From: Sediminibacterium sp.
Lineage (GTDB): Bacteria; Bacteroidota; Bacteroidia; B-17B0; Aurantibacillaceae
Reading direction: 5' to 3'
Length of the DNA stretch: 64,000 bases
NCBI GenBank assembly: GCA_030054095.1
Contig: JASGCO010000005.1
Location: 62,001-126,000, forward strand
Every line of letters starts with the position of its first letter. Positions within the stretch are counted from its first letter, which is position 1. The notes below the pieces were generated by a model. The model was given only the letters and a program-made list of their open reading frames with translations. It did no database searches and had not been told where the DNA came from. The translations under genes and the position numbers were made by a program. Of this stretch, positions 1 to 8,085 are shown piece by piece.

Positions 1-691
1 GAACGCCGTATTCGTGGCCCCAGGCTTGTTCTATATAATCCAGCATGGTGCCACCAACTGCCGTGTAAATGTATTTTTTTCCGGTACGGCGGTCTTTAAC
101 CAGTTTCATGTCCGTAAAGCACAACACCGGAAAGCGGGTGTCCGTATATAAATTCCGCCAGGTTTTACCGCCATCAATAGTCCTGAAAATTCCTGCAACC
201 CCCATAACATAAAGGGTTTTTCCGGTAGGATCATCCGGATCCGCCTCTACACGGTCTAAGCGCCCCATATTGTGTGTATTTCCTTCTATTTGCTTTGGCC
301 CCAAATCTATCCAGTTTCCAAATTTCAATTCTCCGGTTGAAACAACGGGTTGTGTGGCTCCCGCTGCCGCGAACAAAGGCAAAGCGCGAGCCTGCTCCTC
401 CTCTGCCTCAAAATGCAGATAGTAGTTCCGGAAGGCCGCTTCATACGGTAAAAAACTTCCGGAAGGGCCCAATTTACGTAGCCAAAACTGTTCGGCCCGC
501 TTCCAACGGGTGTAGCGCCGGTCAAACACAGAGTCAGGTGTTGCTTCTACAAATTGGCGAAACCATTTGGCAATGTGGTTAACGGGTTCCTGAGCCGGTA
601 AATTTAAGCTCCACAGAAAATAGAATACGCCTATCCATTTTAAATTGTCCGGCCATCTGATTTGCTGATCTGTGCCTGTCTGTTTTTTCAT
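1..691 (-). CDS. Secreted BNR/sortilin-type repeat protein, N-terminal part (partial at window edge)
   Basis: An open frame without stops runs on the minus strand from an ATG at 691 to the left edge, giving about 230 residues. The N-terminus has basic residues and then a hydrophobic stretch ending in LPAQE, which looks like a signal peptide. Near residue 170 the segment GIFRTIDGGKTWRNLYT is a classic BNR (Asp-box) repeat, as found in six- or seven-bladed propellers of sialidase and sortilin type; Bacteroidota encode many such large secreted proteins. A Type IX secretion tail, if present, would lie beyond the window. The exact substrate or role cannot be read from this fragment. Confidence 0.75.
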   Translation of the reverse strand, partial: MKKQTGTDQQIRWPDNLKWIGVFYFLWSLNLPAQEPVNHIAKWFRQFVEATPDSVFDRRYTRWKRAEQFWLRKLGPSGSFLPYEAAFRNYYLHFEAEEEQARALPLFAAAGATQPVVSTGELKFGNWIDLGPKQIEGNTHNMGRLDRVEADPDDPTGKTLYVMGVAGIFRTIDGGKTWRNLYTDTRFPVLCFTDMKLVKDRRTGKKYIYTAVGGTMLDYIEQAWGHEYGV

Positions 692-893
692 CCCTGGTAT
701 CAAACGAACAAAATGAAACGTCATTTTATCAATTATAGCTAAATAAGGTTAAGTTTTAGTGCTTAAAGGCCGCTTTACAGCTTTCACAAGGTTAATTTAG
801 ACAAAAACGTTTAAAAGACCCATTAAATATTTCGTAACCGGGCGGGGGTTTATTATTTTTACTTTATAATAAACTATAAAAGGTTTACATCCC

Positions 894-1508
894 ATGAAAA
901 AAGGAATTGTTTCTATCCTGATACTGATTGCCTGTGCTATTACACTTTCGTTTATTAACTCTTCAGGTTTTGAAGAATTAGCCATTAATGCCCCCGCTCC
1001 GGAAGCGGATGCTAAAATGAAAGATGTTAGTGGCAAAGATCTGTCATTGAACGAGATTAAAACCGGCAAAGGTCTTCTGGTTATTTTCAGTTGCAATACT
1101 TGTCCTTATGTAAAATTAAGCGAATCCCGAATTAAAGAATACAGCGAGTTTTGTATAGCCAATGGTATTGGGTGCGTTTTGGTGAACAGCAATGAGGCTC
1201 AGCGCGGCGAAGAAGACAGTTTTGACGCTATGAGTAAATATTATGCATCGCAGGGGCTGAAATGCGCTTATGTACTGGATGATAAAAGCAAGGTGGCTAA
1301 CGCCTTTGGCGCAACCAGAACACCACAATGTTTTTTGTTTAATACCAAAGGCCTTATTTACAAAGGCGCAATTGATGATAATGTAAAAGACCCTGCCGGC
1401 GTAAAAAATTATTTCCTGAAGGATGCGTTACAGGCTTTGTTGAAAGGACAAACGCCCGGAACACAGGAAACCAAATCCATTGGCTGTACCATTAAACGTG
1501 TGGAATAA
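894..1508 (+). CDS. Thioredoxin-fold peroxiredoxin-like protein (PRX-like 1 type)
   Basis: This 204-residue protein starts with a hydrophobic segment (residues 4-22) that should export it to the periplasm or anchor it. The redoxin fold follows, with the active-site motif CNTCPYVK near residue 70; a CxxCPYV site is the hallmark of the PRX-like 1 group of the AhpC/TSA superfamily. Later segments (GLKCAYVLDDKSKVANAFGA, then TPQCFLF) match the thioredoxin core with its cis-proline. It probably catalyses thiol-disulfide or peroxide chemistry in the envelope, but its substrate is unknown. It stands alone, 112 bases before the next gene. Confidence 0.8.
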   Translation: MKKGIVSILILIACAITLSFINSSGFEELAINAPAPEADAKMKDVSGKDLSLNEIKTGKGLLVIFSCNTCPYVKLSESRIKEYSEFCIANGIGCVLVNSNEAQRGEEDSFDAMSKYYASQGLKCAYVLDDKSKVANAFGATRTPQCFLFNTKGLIYKGAIDDNVKDPAGVKNYFLKDALQALLKGQTPGTQETKSIGCTIKRVE

Positions 1509-1620
1509 AACACTGACACTCTTTTCATAAACAAATAGCACAATTAAGGAGTTCTTGCTTGCCCTGTGGCATCTTGTTAATTTATTGTATATTTATCTCT
1601 CTTATCAAACCGATCTGTTT

Positions 1621-3234
1621 ATGAAATTAAAATGTGTTATCTGGCTGTTTTTGCCATTTGGCCTGTTTGCCCAGAAAAATAATGTGTTTACCAATACCGG
1701 TGATTTTGCCAAGTTGCAGATTGCCAAACAAACCATGTATGCCGGAAAATACATTAAGGCGCTTTCTTTGTTTAATGAGATTGCCCAAAACCAGCCAAAA
1801 GCAACCAATGTAATGTTTTATCAGGCCCAGTGCCATTACTTTCTTAAACAAACGGAGAGGGCAAAAACCATTTTGCTAAAAGCCCGGGCCGAAGCCGACG
1901 TTTATCCGGAGGTACACTTATTGCTTGGAAAGATCTTTCAGGGCGAAAACCAACCAGATGAAGCCATTAGTGAATATACCGCCTATAAGATGGGTGTTTC
2001 TCCCAACGAGGCGGAGATACAGGATGTTTCGGTGTACATCAGTCAGTGTAATAAGTCCAAAAGCCTGAAGGCCAACCCTGTTAATGTGGAAGTGACGAAT
2101 CTGGGAGCTGAAATAAACAGTAAATACGATGACAAAGCGCCTTGTATTACCGCTGATGGTAAAAAGCTCATTTTTACCACCCGGCGCCCGGCCACTACCA
2201 ATTCTCCAATGGATATTGAGGGTGACGGTGGCTATTTTGAAGACGTTTACATTGCTAATTACGATACTACTCAAAAAAAATATACCGGCGCGGATGAAAT
2301 TCCGGGGTCTATTAATACCGATGCGCACGACGCGGCCACCAGTATTTCGCCCGACGGAAAACAGGTTTTTATTTACAAAAACGACATTAAAGATAAACAA
2401 TCGCGCGGGGGCGATATTTTTGTAAGCAAGATCAATAACAATAAGTTTAAAACACCTGAACCCATGGGAAAACCCATTAACAGTAGTTATTGGGAAGGAG
2501 GAGCTTGCATCTCTCCTGATGGGAAAAGATTGTTTTTTACCAGTGAGCGTAATGGCGGATTCGGAAACAGTGACATTTGGATGGTGGAACGGATCAGCAA
2601 AAAGGAATGGGGTAAGCCGGTAAACCTGGGAGCCACCATTAATACGCCTTACGATGAGGGTGGTATTTTTCTTGCGCCCGATGGCAAAACGCTTTTCTTT
2701 TGTTCTAACGGTCCCGAATCAATGGGGAGCTACGACGTTTTCAGAACGGTGTACGAAAACGGAAAATGGTCGAAACCGGTTAATTTAGGCTTCCCGATTA
2801 ACAGCGAAGCCAAAGACGGCCCTTTAACCATTGGGGCGAATCCCCGTTATGCCTACATGGCCAGCGAACGCAGCGGAGGCCTGGGCGGCAGCGATCTTTA
2901 CATGGTTGATCTGAAAGATTACGCGCTTCTGGAAATTGATTTTAAAGCCAAAGTAAGCGATGGTTTAAGCATTGTGCGGGGCGTTGTGCGCGATGGATAC
3001 GAGGGCTATGGAATACCTGAAGCGGAGGTTGAATTAACCGACCTAAACGGAAAAGTGGTTGGTTCCGTTATTTCAGGAGAGAACGGCGATTACTTTTTTA
3101 CTGTAGCCGGTGGCAGTAATTACACCATTACAATAAAGAAAAAGGGGTTTAAAACCATCACGGAAACATTGGAAGTAAAAAAGAGCGAAAAGGAAACCTA
3201 TACATTGGAAAAACACTTCCTGTTAAAAAAATAG
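1621..3234 (+). CDS. Envelope protein with TPR, PD40 propeller and carboxypeptidase-regulatory-like domain
   Basis: I place the start at the ATG at 1621 rather than an upstream TTG, because MKLKCVIWLFLPFGLFAQ is a good signal peptide. The 537-residue product has TPR-like helices (about residues 20-140), then PD40/WD40-like propeller repeats (about 170-420, with SPDGKRLFFTS and APDGKTLFFCS units), then a carboxypeptidase-regulatory-like beta-sandwich (about 440-530). Bacteroidota proteins of this architecture usually end in an OmpA peptidoglycan-binding domain, and that domain is missing here. It is therefore probably a periplasmic or outer-membrane scaffold. Some such proteins belong to the Type IX secretion and gliding machinery (PorE-like), but that link is only a guess. 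Confidence 0.8.
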   Translation: MKLKCVIWLFLPFGLFAQKNNVFTNTGDFAKLQIAKQTMYAGKYIKALSLFNEIAQNQPKATNVMFYQAQCHYFLKQTERAKTILLKARAEADVYPEVHLLLGKIFQGENQPDEAISEYTAYKMGVSPNEAEIQDVSVYISQCNKSKSLKANPVNVEVTNLGAEINSKYDDKAPCITADGKKLIFTTRRPATTNSPMDIEGDGGYFEDVYIANYDTTQKKYTGADEIPGSINTDAHDAATSISPDGKQVFIYKNDIKDKQSRGGDIFVSKINNNKFKTPEPMGKPINSSYWEGGACISPDGKRLFFTSERNGGFGNSDIWMVERISKKEWGKPVNLGATINTPYDEGGIFLAPDGKTLFFCSNGPESMGSYDVFRTVYENGKWSKPVNLGFPINSEAKDGPLTIGANPRYAYMASERSGGLGGSDLYMVDLKDYALLEIDFKAKVSDGLSIVRGVVRDGYEGYGIPEAEVELTDLNGKVVGSVISGENGDYFFTVAGGSNYTITIKKKGFKTITETLEVKKSEKETYTLEKHFLLKK

Positions 3235-3242
3235 AGACGAAC

Positions 3243-4124
3243 ATGAGCCGTATTGAGATTTTGAAAACATACAAGTTATACATAGGTGGTCAGTTTCCAC
3301 GTACCGAAAGTGGCCGTTACTACGCCCTTACCAATAAAAAAAACGAAACCCTTGCCAATGTTTGCCTGTCGTCGCGTAAGGATTTTAGAAACGCAGTAGT
3401 GGCAGCCAGAGGCGCATTTGGCGGATGGAGCGGGCGCAGCGCGTTTAACCGTAGCCAGATTTTATACCGTATTGCCGAAATGCTGGAAGGCCGCAAGGCA
3501 CAATTTATTGAAGAGTTAGTACTACAGGGCGAAAGCAAAGCGCAGGCAGAAAAAGAGGTGTTAAACAGTATTGACCGATTAGTTTACTATGCCGGCTGGT
3601 GCGATAAATACCAGCAATTATTTGGCAGCGTTAACCCGGTTGCTTCTTCACATTTTAATTTTTCGGTTCCGGAGTCAATGGGTGTTATATCTATTCTGGC
3701 ACCTGAAAAACCTTCACTATTAGGTCTGGTATCGCTTATTGCGCCTTGTATTGCCGGTGGAAATACCTGTGTGGTTCTGGCTTCTGAAAAATTACCACTT
3801 TGTGCCATCACGTTTGCAGAAGTGCTTTCCACCAGCGATTTACCCGGTGGCGTGGTAAATATATTAACCGGTACCTCTAAAGAACTACATGCTCATTTTT
3901 CGAATCACATGGATGTAAACGCCGTGGTTTATGCGCGTGAAGAGGCACAGGAACAAAAGACAATAGCAGAGAACGCCTCGCTAAACGTAAAGCGTTGTTT
4001 TATGTGGAACAAAGACTGGTTTAAGGATGAATCTCAAAACCCTTACCTGATTATGGATTTACAGGAAATTAAAACGACTTGGCATCCTATTGAGCACATT
4101 GGCACCGGTGGCGCTAAATACTAA
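3243..4124 (+). CDS. Short aldehyde-dehydrogenase-family protein lacking the catalytic domain
   Basis: The 293 residues match the N-terminal NAD-binding half of aldehyde dehydrogenases (LYIGGQFPRTESGR near the start, then PESMGVISILAPEKPSLLGLV and AGGNTCVVLASE). The catalytic-cysteine segment (usually FxxxGQxC) and most of the C-terminal half of a roughly 480-residue enzyme are absent. The protein ends in a short tail containing TTWHPI. The reading frame is intact and starts 8 bases after the preceding gene, so this looks like a maintained short homologue rather than a fresh pseudogene. Such short forms are often paired with a full-length enzyme, but none lies in this window. A structural or regulatory role is possible. 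Confidence 0.75.
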   Translation: MSRIEILKTYKLYIGGQFPRTESGRYYALTNKKNETLANVCLSSRKDFRNAVVAARGAFGGWSGRSAFNRSQILYRIAEMLEGRKAQFIEELVLQGESKAQAEKEVLNSIDRLVYYAGWCDKYQQLFGSVNPVASSHFNFSVPESMGVISILAPEKPSLLGLVSLIAPCIAGGNTCVVLASEKLPLCAITFAEVLSTSDLPGGVVNILTGTSKELHAHFSNHMDVNAVVYAREEAQEQKTIAENASLNVKRCFMWNKDWFKDESQNPYLIMDLQEIKTTWHPIEHIGTGGAKY

Positions 4125-4172
4125 ACCAAACACAGGAACGATCGTTCCGGATAAATTTTCATTTATCGTTTA

Positions 4173-4817
4173 ATGGCAGAAGTTTTATTTGTTGCCGGAT
4201 TGCTTTTTGGCGTTATTCTATACCTTGAATATTTTGATCCTAAGCGCGCACCAAAACCCAAACGGACATCGTTGCTCAGCGATGCTGATGAGGGGACGTT
4301 TGTAAAATTACACGCGGTTGGTGTTTTAACAGAGACCACAACGCACACGGCGCCTTTCAGCAAAAGGGATTGTATCTGGTTTAAGGTTAGTATTTTTAAA
4401 ACGGCACTAAAAGAACCTGCTTTGTGGGAAGAACCGGTTTACGAGCGTACCCACGGCAATATCCTGACATTGAGTGATGGGAAAAACCTGATTTTGGTAG
4501 AAAATCCCAAAATGGAAGCTGTCATTAAAACGAGAATGTGGCAAAAGAAAATAAACCTGTTCACGGCCACAGAACCTCACCTACCCCTTTTTCTTAAACG
4601 ATTACACTTGCCAGCTACTTCTGGTATTACAGGATCGGATTACTTTTTTTCGGAGCAGATTATTGACAAGGGCATGCCGCTTACGGTTACAGGAAAAGTT
4701 TATAAAGCTGCTGTAGTGGATTTTCCTTCGATTGAAACGAAAGGAAAGAACTGCTACATTCTAAAAGGGTTTTCGGATAAATTAAATCAGCCGACTGTTT
4801 TAGAAGGCTTTGTATAA
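4173..4817 (+). CDS. Membrane-anchored GIDE-like protein of unknown function (paralogue 1)
   Basis: The 214-residue product begins with one transmembrane segment (residues 2-20) and continues as a soluble domain. The segment with HTAPFSKRDCIWFKVSIF resembles the GIDE (mulan-like) domain core, where an Ala-Pro-Leu/Phe-Ser element precedes an aromatic beta strand. The same pattern (TAPFSYRKCCWCFVEVF) recurs in the gene at 5227-5877, so the two are paralogues of similar length. No catalytic residues are evident. The function of bacterial GIDE-like proteins is not known to me. Confidence 0.55.
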   Translation: MAEVLFVAGLLFGVILYLEYFDPKRAPKPKRTSLLSDADEGTFVKLHAVGVLTETTTHTAPFSKRDCIWFKVSIFKTALKEPALWEEPVYERTHGNILTLSDGKNLILVENPKMEAVIKTRMWQKKINLFTATEPHLPLFLKRLHLPATSGITGSDYFFSEQIIDKGMPLTVTGKVYKAAVVDFPSIETKGKNCYILKGFSDKLNQPTVLEGFV

Positions 4818-5226
4818 CGTTTTTTTGGGCAGTATCACTATTCTTGTGAACGAATGCTATTCTTTAAGGTATGTGCTTGTTCGTGATTCCTGAGCACTAA
4901 AATACGCCGATATGCCAAGATGAGATAAGAGCTACCTACACAGAAAACAAATTGCCCGGCATTTTTCCCAATGCAAGGAATCATAACGAACCGCTTTTAT
5001 TTCCTTTTGAAATACTCCATATTTTTTTAAATAAGGTGCACAAGAAGCATTTTATTACGAATAAAATGCTCTTCAACATTTGAAGCTTTACTTCTACATT
5101 TATTCAATTCACTCATAGTAAACGATAAAACTTTATTCGCCATTTTAGACTCACGACTCATTTTCGGTAGTCGCTCCATATTAAAGTGTCTATAGAAAAA
5201 CCTAAGCTTTAAGTATCTTTGCAGGC
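4818..5226. other. Intergenic spacer of about 410 bases between the GIDE-like paralogues
   Basis: I see no convincing gene here. A minus-strand frame of 73 codons overlaps the start of the next gene and has no recognisable motif. The only signal I can support is a -7 promoter box at its right end. Confidence 0.5.
5214..5221 (+). promoter_or_regulatory. Bacteroidota -7 box TATCTTTG
   Basis: TATCTTTG matches the TAnnTTTG consensus recognised by the Bacteroidota primary sigma factor. It ends five bases before the ATG at 5227, so the transcript would start at or next to the start codon. A clear -33 TTG is not visible at the usual distance. Confidence 0.5.
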
Positions 5227-5877
5227 ATGGATGCATTGCTCTATTCACTTTCCATTATAATTGCCATTGGCGTTATTCTCTTTATTAACTATCACACAGA
5301 TACAGCTACATTAGCGCGTTTACATAAAGATAAAAGAGATATAGTGGACTTTTCGACTTGTAAGGACGATGAATTGGTTAAAATACATGGCAGCATTTAT
5401 TTAACCGACAGGGCATTAACAGCCCCCTTTAGCTATAGAAAATGTTGCTGGTGTTTTGTTGAGGTTTTTGATAGCCCTTACTTAACTTTTAATAACAGAA
5501 GACATAGGAGGCCGAAGCGTATTTATAGAGATACGATAACCGGAGAGGTAATTCTGTTTGATGGACTAAATCATGTTATTTTACAGAATCCAGTTATCTG
5601 TTCAACTTTTGATGGATCTGACTGGAAAGAACAAGAAGATCTTATGGGTCCGCTACAAGACCATATTAAACAGTATTTAATCGCTCACAATATAAAAAGA
5701 GGAAAATGGGTTAATGAACGGATTCTGGAACACGGGATCAGCGTTACGGCTATTGGCCGTATTAAAAAAATAGAAAAGGGGGATGGTCGCCACGGAACTT
5801 TACCTGAAGAGGGAGAATTGTTTCTTTTGTTGCGAGACGGGAAAGACCCGGTTGTGGTTTACGAAGGCTGGATTTGA
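5227..5877 (+). CDS. Membrane-anchored GIDE-like protein of unknown function (paralogue 2)
   Basis: This 216-residue protein has an N-terminal transmembrane segment (residues 3-20) and a soluble domain resembling its neighbour at 4173-4817. Both carry an (F/L)VK(L/I)H element followed by a TAPFS-x-R/K-x-C-x-W core near residue 70, and both end with a short strand containing the motif (L/Y)EG(F/W). Paralogue 2 has extra cysteines (KCCWC). The pair probably arose by duplication, although 409 bases now separate them and each may be transcribed independently. No enzymatic function can be assigned. Confidence 0.55.
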   Translation: MDALLYSLSIIIAIGVILFINYHTDTATLARLHKDKRDIVDFSTCKDDELVKIHGSIYLTDRALTAPFSYRKCCWCFVEVFDSPYLTFNNRRHRRPKRIYRDTITGEVILFDGLNHVILQNPVICSTFDGSDWKEQEDLMGPLQDHIKQYLIAHNIKRGKWVNERILEHGISVTAIGRIKKIEKGDGRHGTLPEEGELFLLLRDGKDPVVVYEGWI

Positions 5878-6405
5878 TTTAACTTTAGCGGGAGCGATTT
5901 TATACTCCATTACTACTGCCCTTTTTATCACGCCATCGCTTCTTACTCTATTATACCTGGACAAATCCTCTCCAAAAAATTGTCTAATCTATCCACACTA
6001 TGTACCAGGAAATTGTAACGAGAAGCTCGCGTTTAACACATATTGCATTTCTGAATAGCAAGTTTGGAAATTAATAAACCGGGTACTTTGATGGGGATTG
6101 TCTGGTAATAGAAAGCCGTTACTATATAATGTGAGGAGACTCATTCCCAACATTAATTATCATTGCACCGTTATTGTTTAAGATTGGACATTCGTTTTAA
6201 AGTATCCCATTCCGGCCAGGGATGGAACGGTTTGTTTGAGCTCCTTTACCCCTATTCTTAATTACACAACCGAAGGTATCCGTTTTACATTTTACAGAAT
6301 GACACCAGAGTAGTAGTTGTAAAGAGCGAGTAGTGACAGCCCGGCCCCGATGGCGAAGAATGTAGCGTGGGGATCGGGGGGACGCCAGATTGACAAGAGG
6401 AAATA
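5878..6405. other. Intergenic spacer of about 530 bases holding a divergent GC-rich repeat copy
   Basis: A 91-codon plus-strand frame overlaps the end of the preceding gene and reads as noise. The notable content is the two ends of the dispersed GC-rich repeat at 6214-6349. Nothing else in the spacer can be supported. Confidence 0.5.
6214..6349 (+). repeat. Divergent copy (R0) of the dispersed GC-rich structured repeat
   Basis: The left end GGCCAGGGATGGAACGG and the right end GAGCGAGTAGTGACAGCCCGG match the two outer parts of the repeats at 47546-47725 (same orientation) and 60418-60598 (reverse). The middle differs completely and lacks the conserved GAGTCAGC/GATGCCGC core, so this is either a decayed copy or a variant with another insert. 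Confidence 0.5.
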
Positions 6406-7293
6406 TCAGGCTTTTTTAAATACGTAAATAACACTGGAATAATCCCCCGCTCCTTTTGCCTTCCAATTTGATTTAAGACCCGTTAAAAACGCCCGTACAT
6501 AATTCATGGAGCCGGTCTTATACTTTTCACTCAAGAGACTAACATAAAAGCTGTCGAATTTCATGGGTTGCATTTCTTTTAAAACAAAACCAAAAGGGGC
6601 AAGGGCTTTTTGTATGGTATCGGGCGAAAAGTGATAAATGTGGCGGGGCACATCGTAAGCTGCCCAAAAAGCGCCATAGGTTTTTGCATCGTAACTGGTA
6701 TGATTGGGAACGGCAATGATTAAAACGCCGTCTGGTTTTAAACGCGCCTTAAAGAATGAAAGGGTTTGCTCCCAATCGGTAACATGCTCTAAAACGTGCC
6801 AAAGGGTAATAGCGTCAAATGTTTCGTTTGTAATATAGGTTTGCAAACGTTCCTTATCTGAAAAGACATTTAAGCCTTGCTCAGATGCAATTTTGCGTGC
6901 GCCCTCATCAGGCTCCATTCCGAATGCTTTCCATTTATTATCCTGGCATACTTTTAAAAACATTCCTGTACCGCAACCATAATCTAATATGGTTCCACGT
7001 GAAACATTTTTGTTTACCAGAGCTAATTTTTTCTTCAGGGTATATGTTCGTACAGCCTTGTAAAGTTTTGAGATCAGTCCTTTACTTGTGTTGGAGTGTG
7101 ATATGTATTCTTCACTTTTATAATAGCCTCCTATTGTTTCGTCTGTAGGTCGCGGATTGGTAAACTTAAACCCACAAGACTGACAAGACACTATGTCGAA
7201 ATTTTCATGGCTAACGGTATAATCTTTACAGGTCAGAAAAGGAGCGTATGTGCTACTATTACAAACAGGGCAATTGGATAAAGTCTTTAACAT
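6406..7293 (-). CDS. Class I SAM-dependent methyltransferase with N-terminal four-cysteine zinc-binding-like site
   Basis: The 295-residue protein has cysteines 8, 11, 37 and 40 (CPVC, then CQSC) that look like a zinc knuckle. A Methyltransf_23-type Rossmann domain follows, with motif I ILDYGCGTG at residues 102-110, the acidic strand end around MEPDE, and a WHVLEHV post-motif. This architecture is common in Bacteroidota, where such proteins often act near glycan or surface-polymer genes, but no such genes flank it here. The codons for residues 97-101 (VSRGT) form a parS-like site. The acceptor substrate is unknown. Confidence 0.8.
   Translation of the reverse strand: MLKTLSNCPVCNSSTYAPFLTCKDYTVSHENFDIVSCQSCGFKFTNPRPTDETIGGYYKSEEYISHSNTSKGLISKLYKAVRTYTLKKKLALVNKNVSRGTILDYGCGTGMFLKVCQDNKWKAFGMEPDEGARKIASEQGLNVFSDKERLQTYITNETFDAITLWHVLEHVTDWEQTLSFFKARLKPDGVLIIAVPNHTSYDAKTYGAFWAAYDVPRHIYHFSPDTIQKALAPFGFVLKEMQPMKFDSFYVSLLSEKYKTGSMNYVRAFLTGLKSNWKAKGAGDYSSVIYVFKKA
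6991..7006 (+). promoter_or_regulatory. parS-like ParB-binding site A (inside a gene)
   Basis: GGTTCCACGTGAAACA agrees at 15 of 16 positions with the chromosomal parS sequence TGTTCCACGTGAAACA. It lies inside the methyltransferase coding sequence, just upstream of its SAM motif I. Three further sites follow within 1.1 kb. Confidence 0.8.
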
Positions 7294-7308
7294 AAAAATT
7301 TCTTACAG

Positions 7309-7316
7309 CAAAGATA
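7309..7316 (-). promoter_or_regulatory. Bacteroidota -7 box (minus strand) for the methyltransferase gene
   Basis: Read on the minus strand the sequence is TATCTTTG, a match to TAnnTTTG, ending 15 bases before the ATG at 7293. No clear -33 TTG is visible. Confidence 0.5.
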
Positions 7317-7595
7317 CTAGATTATAGGGTAGGCGAGAAGTTTAAAGTATACGGTTTTTAACAGCACAGTCTTAACATAGCATCCCAAAAGCATATACCA
7401 TTACTTACAACAAACATAATCATACACTACATGTGAAGAGTTATAACGGGTTCCAGAATTATAGAGAAAGAGAGCTGTGCAAAAAATTTACACTAGCATA
7501 GGTAGGTTACACCCCAACAAAGTTTAAAGAAAGAAAGAGTTAATGTGATATTAAAAGCAAACGCCTCCGGTAAGTAGGGGTCAGCTTCTTCCAAT

Positions 7596-7611
7596 TGTTT
7601 CACGTGGAACT
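7596..7611 (-). promoter_or_regulatory. parS-like ParB-binding site B
   Basis: TGTTTCACGTGGAACT is, on the minus strand, AGTTCCACGTGAAACA, a 15 of 16 match to the parS consensus. It lies in a gene-free spacer. Confidence 0.8.
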
Positions 7612-8028
7612 TTATGTTCTGACTCTGTTACACACATCCTATTAATAGAAGAAAGACTCACTAGTCCTGAGACAACAAAAGGAAGGATTGATTATTTACT
7701 ACGGAAACTGCATAGCCTGAAAGTCATAGATGAGAGCGGCAGCAATGAGACAGTACAATTGATGAATAGTATTGATGTAGCTGTCACTTGACAGGAACCA
7801 GAATACTAACGAGCATCTGCTACACAAATAAGAAACCTGCAGATGGTTCAGATTAAAGAATAGGAGATAACCTACATATAAACTAATAGACCCAAGGCCA
7901 AACATTGGCAGCTATCTTTTTAAAACGTGGATTACTCAAATGTATGAAAGGATAAAACAACAAACAGGGCTACTCCAATGTACAAAATTGTGCAGCTAAC
8001 AAACGATTACGGTTCTTTCGAGAGAAAA

Positions 8029-8044
8029 TGTTTCACGTGGAACA
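8029..8044 (-). promoter_or_regulatory. parS-like ParB-binding site C (perfect match)
   Basis: TGTTTCACGTGGAACA is the exact reverse complement of the parS sequence TGTTCCACGTGAAACA (16 of 16). Confidence 0.88.
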
Positions 8045-8067
8045 CTAAAGAAATGATGTGTCTGAAG

Positions 8068-8083
8068 CGTTCCACGTGAAACA
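8068..8083 (+). promoter_or_regulatory. parS-like ParB-binding site D
   Basis: CGTTCCACGTGAAACA matches the parS consensus at 15 of 16 positions. It sits directly beyond the stop codon of the acetyltransferase gene and faces site C. Confidence 0.8.
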
Positions 8084-8085
8084 TT

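Larger units (their letters stand above)
7294..8085. other. Gene-poor spacer of about 790 bases containing three parS-like sites
   Basis: No convincing coding frame is present; a 68-codon minus-strand frame at 7699-7905 has no recognisable feature. The spacer holds the parS-like sites at 7596, 8029 and 8068, and a -7 box for the gene on its left. Its length is unusual beside neighbours that are closely packed, which suits a centromere-like region. Confidence 0.65.

Noticed and set aside
274..582. 102-codon plus-strand frame antisense to the BNR gene
   Set aside because: The minus-strand frame has a signal peptide and a BNR motif, so this one is its shadow.
5027..5248. 73-codon minus-strand frame
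   Set aside because: It runs over the start and promoter of a supported plus-strand gene and has no recognisable motif or signal.
5988..5998. CTATCCACA as a DnaA box, also near 31707
   Set aside because: Single 8-of-9 matches outside an AT-rich or oriented context are expected by chance.
7699..7905. 68-codon minus-strand frame in the parS spacer
   Set aside because: It has no homology that I recognise, no start signals and an odd composition; the spacer makes better sense as non-coding.
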